This document shows, one piece after another, positions 1 through 5,801 of a DNA stretch of 9,831 bases. Each line of letters begins with the position of its first letter. The stretch's first letter is position 1. This DNA comes from an uncultured Faecalibacterium sp. (GTDB taxonomy: Bacteria; Bacillota; Clostridia; Oscillospirales; Ruminococcaceae). The notes under the pieces are model-generated. The model saw nothing but the letters and a program-made list of their open reading frames with translations. It ran no database searches and was not told the origin of the DNA. Location of the stretch: contig CALDLZ010000035.1 of assembly GCA_937915335.1 (NCBI GenBank), positions 1 to 9,831 of the forward strand, in the 5' to 3' direction. A program made the position numbers and the translations under genes.

Positions 1-13
1 GCGGTGCTGTCAA
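1..13 (-). promoter_or_regulatory. Possible -35 box of a promoter leading out of the window to the left
   Basis: The minus strand reads TTGACA (plus TGTCAA at 8-13), a perfect -35 hexamer, preceded by the A/T-rich stretch at 20-60. The matching -10 would lie outside the window, so this is only a suggestion that a minus-strand gene begins just left of position 1. No gene is visible in 1-109. The rest of that stretch is A/T-rich spacer plus the terminator at 71-98. Confidence 0.3.
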
Positions 14-70
14 GGGCTTTGCAAAAAAGTTTTGAAAGATTCATAATTCTGTCATAAACCTCTGCACGCA

Positions 71-98
71 AAAGGGGCTGCCCGTCGGCAGCCCCTTT
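71..98 (-). terminator. Rho-independent terminator of spoVT
   Basis: This is a perfect 12-bp stem, AAAGGGGCTGCC (71-82) and GGCAGCCCCTTT (87-98), with a 4-base loop CGTC. It begins 11 bases past the spoVT stop codon. On the minus strand the 3' arm ends in a short run of four T. On the plus strand it is followed by A/T-rich sequence, so it could stop transcription in both directions. Confidence 0.8.
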
Positions 99-109
99 AT
101 ATAATAATG

Positions 110-652
110 TTATTCTTCCATCTGCTTTGCCAGAAACGCCGCCGCCACATTCACCGCCTTGAGCTGGGCGGGGTCGGGCTGGGCGGTGCGATCCTCGGTC
201 AGCAGGCCCACGCTGCCGGTGACATCCCCCGCCGCGATGATGGGAACGGCGCACAGCAGCGCCCGGGGCGAGCCCTCACAGGGCAGCAGCGCCTTTTCCG
301 GGGTGCCATCGTTCTGGTAGGTCCTGCGGCTGTCCATCAGCCGCTCCAACGGCTGGCTCACGCTGCGGTCGGTCAGGTCACGCTTTCCCGCGCCGGACGC
401 CGCCAGGATGCGGTCCCGGTCGGAGACGAAGGCCGTCAGGGCGAAACTCTTGCTCAGCACGTCCACATACTGGGCCGTCACGCCGCTCAGTTCCCCCATG
501 GGCGAATACTTTTTGAAGATGACCTCGCCGTCCCCTGTCGTGAAGATCTCCAGCGGGTCTCCCCTGCGGATGCGCTGAGTGCGGCGGATCTCCTTGGGGA
601 TGACCACCCGCCCCAGCTCGTCGATGCGGCGCACGATGCCGGTTGCTTTCAT
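110..652 (-). CDS. spoVT: Stage V sporulation protein T (SpoVT), AbrB-type transcriptional regulator
   Basis: The 180-residue product matches SpoVT closely in length and layout. Residues 1-50 form the AbrB/MazE-type swapped-hairpin DNA-binding domain, with MKATGIVRRIDELGRVVIPK at the start followed by EIRRTQRIRRGDPLEIF, nearly as in Bacillus SpoVT. Residues of about 55-180 form the GAF-like regulatory domain, ending in AAAFLAKQMEE as the family does. In Bacillus, SpoVT is a sigma-G-dependent regulator that modulates forespore genes; its role here is inferred. The ATG at 652 follows an AAGGAAGGGG ribosome-binding site about 5 bases upstream, and the gene ends at TAA (110-112) just before a strong terminator, so it looks monocistronic. 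I could not find a convincing sigma-A or sigma-G promoter in 653-775. Broader AbrB-GAF regulators are the only real alternative, and the N-terminal identity argues for SpoVT. Confidence 0.93.
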   Translation of the reverse strand: MKATGIVRRIDELGRVVIPKEIRRTQRIRRGDPLEIFTTGDGEVIFKKYSPMGELSGVTAQYVDVLSKSFALTAFVSDRDRILAASGAGKRDLTDRSVSQPLERLMDSRRTYQNDGTPEKALLPCEGSPRALLCAVPIIAAGDVTGSVGLLTEDRTAQPDPAQLKAVNVAAAFLAKQMEE

Positions 653-774
653 CTGAACCCCTTCCTTTCCATGTTCCGGTTTTGCTTCCAGATTTCTGCG
701 AAGTATGGTTATTCTGTGGAAATCGAAGGGGAATTATTCATTCTTATTTTCATATAGCGTTTCCACCGTGGATA

Positions 775-783
775 TGATATAAT
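775..783 (+). promoter_or_regulatory. Extended -10 promoter upstream of the EAL-domain gene
   Basis: TGATATAAT contains a perfect TATAAT at 778-783 with the TGn extension at 775-777. No good -35 lies 16-18 bases upstream, which extended -10 promoters tolerate. An AAGGAG ribosome-binding site follows at 820-825. It would drive the short frame at 836 and the EAL gene at 933. Confidence 0.55.
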
Positions 784-835
784 TCTGCTGGAAAGATTTT
801 TACCTGTATAAACTTTACGAAGGAGAGGCGTCACA

Positions 836-915
836 ATGAGTTTGTTGTGGATGCCGTCCGCGCCAATGTTCCCGATGCCCGCCAGCTGTTGGAACGGGCA
901 AACCAGATCTGCTGA
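836..915 (+). other. Short, apparently frame-disrupted reading frame before the EAL gene
   Basis: A strong ribosome-binding site (GAAGGAGAGG, 819-828) stands about 8 bases before an ATG at 836. The frame opened by that ATG (to TAA at 959-961) gives an implausible peptide rich in Met, Pro and Trp. The frame one base earlier (codons from 835) reads NEFVVDAVRANVPDARQLLE then RANQIC and TGA at 913-915. That looks like a real amphipathic helical protein but has no ATG of its own. The EAL gene lies in the third frame and has no good ribosome-binding site. Either this is a damaged N-terminus of the EAL protein, a decayed small gene, or a leader ORF for translational coupling. I do not recognise the peptide. 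Confidence 0.4.
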
Positions 916-932
916 ACCTTTCGAAAAAGCAC

Positions 933-2648
933 ATGACACACGCCGTTTTTCTTTGCGATAAAAACTGGATCATTACCCGCTGCCTGCACCACTCGCCGGA
1001 TCTTGCCATCCCCGAGGGCGCGGGCCTGTTCAGTTTGCTCACAGAGGATTCGGAACGCCCGCAGGAGACGGACACCTTTACCTCCGTCACTCTGCGGCTT
1101 TCTCCCGAGGGGCCCAGACTCTCGGGCATGGTCAGCCGCTACCCCAAGTCCTGGCTGGTCATGGCCGCTCTGGCCGATGATATCCAGAGCAGCCGGATGT
1201 TCAACACCCTCTGCGCCCAGTGCCTGGCCTGGGCCGCCGAAAATCTGCAGGAACTCTACACCGACGACTACTACCAGATCCAGCAGATGAACAACCGGCT
1301 CATCAACTCCCAGCGGGCGCTGTCCAAATCCAACCAGCAGCTCAAGCAGGCGCTGGCCCAGGTACAGGAAGCCAATTCCACCATCGAATCGCTGGAGCAC
1401 GATGTTCTCACCGGATTGCTCCGCGCGCCGGGCTTTTTTCGCCGGGTAGAGCAGTCCATCAAAGCCGCGCCGGATGCCCCCTTTGACATCATAGTATTGG
1501 ATATCGCCAACTTCACCCTGCTGTGCGAGGTGCTTGGCAACAAGGTCGCCCGCAAGCTCTTACAGGAGACAGCCCTCTATCTCCTGGGGCTGGACACCGC
1601 CGGGCAGGGCTGGTTCTGCCGGGCCCGCAGCGACCTGTTCTACCTCTACATGCCTGCCCGGGTCCACTTCCCGCAGCTCTTGCAGGAAAAGCTGCCTGCC
1701 TTTTTCGAGAACTATCCCCTGCCCATCCACCTGCACGGGATGGTGGGCGTGTACTCCGCCGAGCGAGATGACGGCAGCACGCCCTTCCAGATGTGCGACC
1801 GTGCCCAGCTGGCGCTCCATACCCTGCTGGGGCGGGATGATGTCCGCATCGCATTCTATGACCGTGCCATGCAGGAGCAGCTCCTGCGCCAGCACAAGCT
1901 GCTGGACAGCATTCCGGATGCCCTGCACGACCCCCAGTTCCTGCTCTACTTACAGCCCAAGGTGGATATGTTCACGGGTGAGATGGTAGGCTTCGAGGCG
2001 CTGGTGCGCTGGCGGCATCCGGAGCTAGGCTTTGTGCCGCCTGACGACTTCATCCCCCTGCTGGAACGGGAGGATATGATCTACCCGGTGGATCAGTATG
2101 TCTGGGATGCCGCCTGCCAGTTCCTGACCCGGTGCAAAAAGCTTGGCCTGCCCGAGCTCCCCGTCTCGGTCAATGTGGCCCGGCGTGACCTCTACCGGGA
2201 CGATCTGACGGAGGTGCTGGACGGACTGCTGAAAAAATACGACCTGAACCCCCGGCTGCTCCGGCTCGAGATTCTCGAGCGGGCCTATACCGAGGATTCC
2301 GGCCGTATCGTGTACACAGTATTATCCAAACTGCAGGAAAAGGGATTTCTGATCGAGATGGACGATTTCGGCACCGGGGCCTCCACCTTGTCCATGGCGG
2401 CGGACATGCCCATCGACGTGCTCAAGCTGGATCGCAGCTTTCTGGCACAGGTGCCCCGGAGTCCCCGCCACACCGAGGTCGTGCGGTTCGTGGTGCAACT
2501 AGCCCGGACACTTGACCTGTGGCTGGTCTGCGAGGGTGTGGAGACCGCCGAACAGGTGGACGCGCTCTGCAAGCTGGGCTGCCGCTATGCGCAGGGCTAT
2601 TATTACAGCCGTCCCCGCCCGGCGGAAGAATTTTTGAAAAAGAATTAA
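933..2648 (+). CDS. Cyclic-di-GMP phosphodiesterase with degenerate GGDEF and intact EAL domain
   Basis: The product (571 aa) has an uncharacterised N-terminal region (1-105), a Gln/Asn-rich coiled coil (about 111-155), a GGDEF-fold domain starting at DVLTGLL (157) and an EAL domain (about 325-571). It has no membrane segment, so it should be cytoplasmic. In the GGDEF domain the signature is RSDLF (232-236), so cyclase activity is unlikely. The EAL domain keeps its metal and catalytic residues: EAL (355-357), VNV with its Asn, LEILE, DDFGTG (477-482), LKLD, EGVET (534-538) and AQGYYYSRP. It should hydrolyse c-di-GMP to pGpG. The degenerate GGDEF may bind GTP as an activator, as in some GGDEF-EAL proteins such as Caulobacter PdeA. 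The start is the weak point: the ATG at 933 lacks a ribosome-binding site, and an upstream frame may encode a lost N-terminus. The gene converges on the diguanylate cyclase at 2656-4137. Confidence 0.85.
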   Translation: MTHAVFLCDKNWIITRCLHHSPDLAIPEGAGLFSLLTEDSERPQETDTFTSVTLRLSPEGPRLSGMVSRYPKSWLVMAALADDIQSSRMFNTLCAQCLAWAAENLQELYTDDYYQIQQMNNRLINSQRALSKSNQQLKQALAQVQEANSTIESLEHDVLTGLLRAPGFFRRVEQSIKAAPDAPFDIIVLDIANFTLLCEVLGNKVARKLLQETALYLLGLDTAGQGWFCRARSDLFYLYMPARVHFPQLLQEKLPAFFENYPLPIHLHGMVGVYSAERDDGSTPFQMCDRAQLALHTLLGRDDVRIAFYDRAMQEQLLRQHKLLDSIPDALHDPQFLLYLQPKVDMFTGEMVGFEALVRWRHPELGFVPPDDFIPLLEREDMIYPVDQYVWDAACQFLTRCKKLGLPELPVSVNVARRDLYRDDLTEVLDGLLKKYDLNPRLLRLEILERAYTEDSGRIVYTVLSKLQEKGFLIEMDDFGTGASTLSMAADMPIDVLKLDRSFLAQVPRSPRHTEVVRFVVQLARTLDLWLVCEGVETAEQVDALCKLGCRYAQGYYYSRPRPAEEFLKKN

Positions 2649-2655
2649 GTGTTTC

Positions 2656-4137
2656 TCAGCGCTCGCGGCTCCGGCCCGAGCGCTGTTTGTCTTGATACAT
2701 CCGGTGATCCGCCAAAATACGGATAGTGCGCACATCATCGCTGTCGCCGGGGTAAATGGCACAGCCACAGCTGGTGCCCACCTGCACGGCGGCATTCTTC
2801 AGCCGGTAAGGCTCCCGGACAGCATTCTTGATCTTCTCCGCCCGGATCTCACAGAAGTGCTCCGTCATGCTGCCATTGATGATGAGGGCGAACTCGTCGC
2901 CGCCGATGCGGAAGGCGTAGTCGCTCTCCCGCACACAGCCACGCAGGCGGTTCGCCACTTCCTTCAGCAGCTGGTCGCCCACATCGTGGCCGTAGGTATC
3001 GTTAACGGGCTTGAACTGGTCCAGGTCCAGGTAGAACAGGGCGAAGGGCTCCCGCTTCCGGGCTTTTTCCTTGAGCAGGGCGTTGAAGTACCTCTCGTTG
3101 TGCAGGCCGGTCAGGCCATCGGTATTGGCCAGGCTCTCCATCTGCTGGCGGGCCTGCTCTTCCTGATGGAGCGCGCGCTCTTTTTCCTCCACACGCAGAC
3201 GGGCATCCGCCCGGACACCGTGCACCAGCACCACCGCCGCACAGAAGAACAGCACAGCCAGCAGCAGAATGGTGGCGTTCTGGATCCTGCGCATTCCACT
3301 GTCCACCACATTACGGCTGACGATCCCCACAATGGACAGGTCTTGGAAGCCCACAGGCTGGTAGACCAGATAATAGCTCTTGCCTTCAAGCTGATAGGAA
3401 AGACTGCCGCTCAGGCCGTTCTTTACCCCCTGCTCCGCCTTTTCCAGTGCGTCAGCGTCCACCTGCGTGTTGTTCCGCAGATAGTCAAACAGGTTGTCCA
3501 TCCACGCTTCGATCTCGCTCTTGGGCTCTTCCGACAGCATGACATCGCCGTTCCGATAGACGATGTAGCAGTCGCTCTGACCGCCGTAGGCGCTGCCGCC
3601 GATCATCTTCTCAATGGTCTCGTTCTCGTAACTCACCGCAAGGCAGGTGTAGGTGCCGCCCTCTATCGTCACCGGCTCGATGGGTACCGCGAACACGACC
3701 CGGCGCTCCCCGCTCTTCAGAATATAGCTGGAAACGGTGGACTTCCCGGTCATGTACATCTCCTCAAAGGCAGGCCACAGGTGTTCCGCCGTGTCGTGCC
3801 CGCCATGGGTATCCCAATATTCGCACTTTTCGTTGAAGAGATACACGTCGGTGTACTGCCAGGTATCCCGTTCGGATTCAAAGCTTTCCAACCGGTTCTT
3901 TGTCTGGCCGACCATATCGGCGCTATGCAGGCTCTTGCCCCACTCGCTCAACACGTTCCAGTTGCGCTGGGCAAACATGGTAAAGGTCTTGTCCACCTGC
4001 TCATAGGTCTCCAGCAGGTTGCTGGTGCCCTCGTCATAGAACTGCTGCCGGATGTACAGGCCATACCAGCACAGGCCGGCCAACACAACGACAGTCAGTA
4101 GAATGCCTGGGAGCCAGAGCTCTTTTTTCTTCCACAT
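2656..4137 (-). CDS. Membrane-anchored diguanylate cyclase with extracellular Cache-like sensor domain
   Basis: The product (493 aa) has a transmembrane helix at about 8-28, an extracytoplasmic domain of about 250 residues (29-285), a second transmembrane helix at about 288-306, a charged coiled coil (309-335) and a GGDEF domain (340-490). The catalytic motif GGDEF (412-416) is intact and is preceded five residues earlier by RESD (403-406), the RxxD inhibitory I-site. An active, product-inhibited synthase of c-di-GMP from two GTP is therefore predicted. DGLTGLHN and FYLDLDQFKPVNDTYGHDVG are typical of the family. The outer region is Cache-like in size and position, and its ligand is unknown. 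I chose the ATG at 4137 because GGAGGA (4146-4151 on the complement) lies 8 bases upstream and Met-Trp-Lys-Lys-Lys leads directly into the first helix. The longer frame to 4200 lacks a ribosome-binding site. The gene converges with a phosphodiesterase gene, with only 7 bases between stop codons. Confidence 0.9.
   Translation of the reverse strand: MWKKKELWLPGILLTVVVLAGLCWYGLYIRQQFYDEGTSNLLETYEQVDKTFTMFAQRNWNVLSEWGKSLHSADMVGQTKNRLESFESERDTWQYTDVYLFNEKCEYWDTHGGHDTAEHLWPAFEEMYMTGKSTVSSYILKSGERRVVFAVPIEPVTIEGGTYTCLAVSYENETIEKMIGGSAYGGQSDCYIVYRNGDVMLSEEPKSEIEAWMDNLFDYLRNNTQVDADALEKAEQGVKNGLSGSLSYQLEGKSYYLVYQPVGFQDLSIVGIVSRNVVDSGMRRIQNATILLLAVLFFCAAVVLVHGVRADARLRVEEKERALHQEEQARQQMESLANTDGLTGLHNERYFNALLKEKARKREPFALFYLDLDQFKPVNDTYGHDVGDQLLKEVANRLRGCVRESDYAFRIGGDEFALIINGSMTEHFCEIRAEKIKNAVREPYRLKNAAVQVGTSCGCAIYPGDSDDVRTIRILADHRMYQDKQRSGRSRER
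2657..2690 (+). terminator. Terminator of the EAL gene, inside the end of the opposing gene
   Basis: A perfect 9-bp stem, CAGCGCTCG (2657-2665) and CGAGCGCTG (2677-2685), with an 11-base G/C-rich loop is followed by TTTGTCTTG on the plus strand. It starts 8 bases after the EAL stop codon. The same bases encode the last residues (QRSGRSRER and stop) of the minus-strand GGDEF protein. On the minus strand the hairpin is followed by AGAAACAC rather than T, so it looks directional for the plus strand. Confidence 0.65.
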
Positions 4138-4224
4138 ATTCAGCGTCCTCCACCGGCAGCCCTCAATTTTCCGCCTTTTCCCGGCACGTTCCGGGCACAT
4201 CGATCGCTCAATTCAGTTAGAGTA

Positions 4225-4253
4225 AAATTACCAAATCCTGCATGGCCTGTCAA
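4225..4253 (-). promoter_or_regulatory. Promoter of the diguanylate cyclase gene
   Basis: The minus strand carries TTGACA (complement of 4248-4253), a 17-base spacer and TAATTT (complement of 4225-4230). The -35 is perfect and the -10 keeps the key T, A and final T. Transcription would begin near 4218, giving a leader of about 80 bases before the ATG at 4137. The leader has only a small CCCGG/CCGGG stem and no recognisable riboswitch. Confidence 0.65.
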
Positions 4254-4317
4254 GATGTTCGACAAAGTTTCTTAGCCGTAAATTTGAAGCATCCTTCTGT
4301 CCTTTTGTTGTAGGGTA

Positions 4318-4326
4318 TGCTATAAT
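4318..4326 (+). promoter_or_regulatory. Extended -10 promoter of the flavoprotein gene
   Basis: TGCTATAAT has a perfect -10 hexamer (4321-4326) with a TGn extension. The -35 region is poor. It sits about 30 bases before the ATG at 4357, with the ribosome-binding site GAGGGGG at 4343-4349 between them. It faces away from the diguanylate cyclase promoter, about 65 bases distant. Confidence 0.6.
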
Positions 4327-4356
4327 AAACTGTATGTATTTCGAGGGGGTACTCTT

Positions 4357-5640
4357 ATGCAGCAAATCGTGATCCTTGGCGGCGGCGCGGCGGGCCTTGC
4401 CGCTGCATTGGCCGCGGCACAGTCGGCCCCCGCCGGGGCAGTGCGGGTGACTGTGCTGGACCGCAACCCCAGGTGCGGCAAAAAGCTGCTGGCCACCGGC
4501 AATGGCCGCTGCAATCTGGACAACACCGGTATTGCGCCCGAACAGTATTTCACCGCTGATCCTGCGGCGTTGCGCCCCCTGCTGGCGGCAGTGAACGCCG
4601 CCGCGCCGCTGGAATGGTTCGCAACGTTGGGCCTTTACACCCGTACCGACGAGGCCGGGCGGGTCTACCCCTATTCCAACCAGGCCTCTGATGTGCTGAC
4701 CCTGCTGGAAAGCCACCTGGCCCGCCGGGGTGTGGAAGTGCGCACCGGCTGCACCGTCCAGACCCTGAGCCAGAATCGCAGCGGCTACACCGTCCTTTTT
4801 GCGGACAGCGAGGGCCATGACCAGACCCTGCGGGCCGATGCCGTCATCTGTGCCATGGGCGGCAACGCCGGGCCCCAGTTCGGCACGGATGGCTTTGGCA
4901 CAAAGTTTGCCGCCCAGTGCGGCGGCAGGCTTGAGCCCCTCTACCCCTGTCTGACAGCCCTGCAGGTGGCAAAGCCCAACAAAACCTTAGCCGGCATCCG
5001 GGCCAAAGCGGCAGCTTCCCTGCTTGACCTTGACCGCCACTGCACCGTGGCCGTGGAGAACGGCGAGGTACAGTTCACGGATTACGGGCTTTCCGGCATC
5101 TGCATCATGCAGCTGTCCGGGCACCTTGCTCCCGGGCGTGGGCCCAAGCGCCCCGCCGTGGAGCTCGACCTCTTCCCCGCGCTGGACGAAGCCGCACTGA
5201 CAGCCCTGTTTGCGGCCCGGGTGCCCCTGCTGCCCGGCAAAGCGCCTGCGGATTTCTGGACAGGCCTGCTCAACCCCAGGCTGGGCCGGGCTCTGTGGGC
5301 TGCGGCAAGGCTGCCTGAAAAGCCGGTGGACACCCTGCCGGATGCCGCCTGGCAGGTGTTGGCCAACACGGCCAAGCACTGGCTGTTCGAGGGGCTGACC
5401 CCCTGCGGCTGGAAGCAGGCCCAGACCACCGGCGGCGGCCTGAGCCTGGACGAGGTGGAGCCCAGCTTCCAGTTCAAAGGCTGCCCCGGCCTTTACTTTG
5501 TGGGCGAGACGCTGGACTGCGCCGGAAGCTGCGGCGGCTTCAACCTCCACTGGGCCTTTGGCAGCGGCATCGTCGCCGGACGGGACGCGGTGCGGAGTCT
5601 GAAGCGGCCCGCCATGAAATCCAACAAAAAGAAGAAATAA
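4357..5640 (+). CDS. FAD-dependent flavoprotein of the YhiN/HI0933/BaiN family
   Basis: The product (427 aa) is a full-length member of the HI0933-like flavoprotein family (called aminoacetone oxidase family or BaiN in many genomes). It opens with the FAD dinucleotide-binding motif GGGAAG (8-13) after a beta strand. Next comes the family signature GKKLLATGNGRCNLDN (41-56). It ends with GETLDCAGSCGGFNLHWAFG, the C-terminal FAD-contacting segment, starting near residue 383. A Lys-rich tail (KSNKKKK) follows. No signal peptide or membrane segment is visible, so it should be a soluble cytoplasmic flavoprotein. The substrate cannot be told from sequence: most members are uncharacterised. The bile-acid reductase role attributed to BaiN comes from bai-operon context, which is absent here. 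The ATG is supported by GAGGGGG 7 bases upstream and a TATAAT promoter. The gene appears to stand alone and faces the AGCS gene across a repeat element. Confidence 0.88.
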   Translation: MQQIVILGGGAAGLAAALAAAQSAPAGAVRVTVLDRNPRCGKKLLATGNGRCNLDNTGIAPEQYFTADPAALRPLLAAVNAAAPLEWFATLGLYTRTDEAGRVYPYSNQASDVLTLLESHLARRGVEVRTGCTVQTLSQNRSGYTVLFADSEGHDQTLRADAVICAMGGNAGPQFGTDGFGTKFAAQCGGRLEPLYPCLTALQVAKPNKTLAGIRAKAAASLLDLDRHCTVAVENGEVQFTDYGLSGICIMQLSGHLAPGRGPKRPAVELDLFPALDEAALTALFAARVPLLPGKAPADFWTGLLNPRLGRALWAAARLPEKPVDTLPDAAWQVLANTAKHWLFEGLTPCGWKQAQTTGGGLSLDEVEPSFQFKGCPGLYFVGETLDCAGSCGGFNLHWAFGSGIVAGRDAVRSLKRPAMKSNKKKK

Positions 5641-5645
5641 AGAAT

Positions 5646-5801
5646 AGCCCTCTCAGTCACGCTGATGCGTGCCAGCTCCCCCAAAGGGGGAGCCAACACA
5701 TCTGACAGGCAAGCTACTGCATGTTTGCAGGATTTTGCCCCGAAGCTGCAATTGCCTCTCCCTTCGGGAGAGGTGGCATTGCGAAGCAATGACGGAGAGA
5801 G
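5646..5801. repeat. MITE-like multi-hairpin repeat between convergent genes
   Basis: This noncoding element of about 155 bp has imperfect inverted ends. CCCTCTCAGTCACGC (5648-5662) matches the complement of GCAATGACGGAGAGAG (5786-5801) at 10 of the first 12 positions. It contains hairpins CACGC/GCGTG (5658-5671), GCTCCCCC/GGGGGAGC (5675-5693), CTGCA/TGCAG (5717-5730), CCTCTCCC/GGGAGAGG (5755-5773) and CATTGC/GCAATG (5777-5791). The two halves repeat the same plan in inverted order: end, small hairpin, GCCA, then a C-rich/G-rich hairpin. I recall similar sequences dispersed in Faecalibacterium-type genomes, but cannot check. It touches the stop codon of the AGCS gene at 5802 and probably also ends transcription of both converging genes, as no other terminator is visible. 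Confidence 0.7.

Noticed and set aside
653..775. Sigma-G promoter for spoVT
   Set aside because: The minus strand contains CATACT and TGAATA elements, but their spacing (about 27 bases) is far too long for a sigma-G promoter.
2692..4101. A 469-codon plus-strand open frame
   Set aside because: It lies wholly antisense to the GGDEF gene, which has clear domains. The antisense translation is His/Val/Leu-rich with no family motif, a shadow of GC-rich coding DNA.
4138..4218. Possible c-di-GMP riboswitch in the leader of the diguanylate cyclase gene
   Set aside because: The leader is only about 80 bases, with one small CCGGG stem. None of the conserved GEMM sequence blocks is present.
4357..5640. 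Bile-acid 7-alpha-dehydroxylation role for the BaiN-family protein
   Set aside because: The family is broad and no bai operon genes accompany it here, so only the flavoprotein family is supported.
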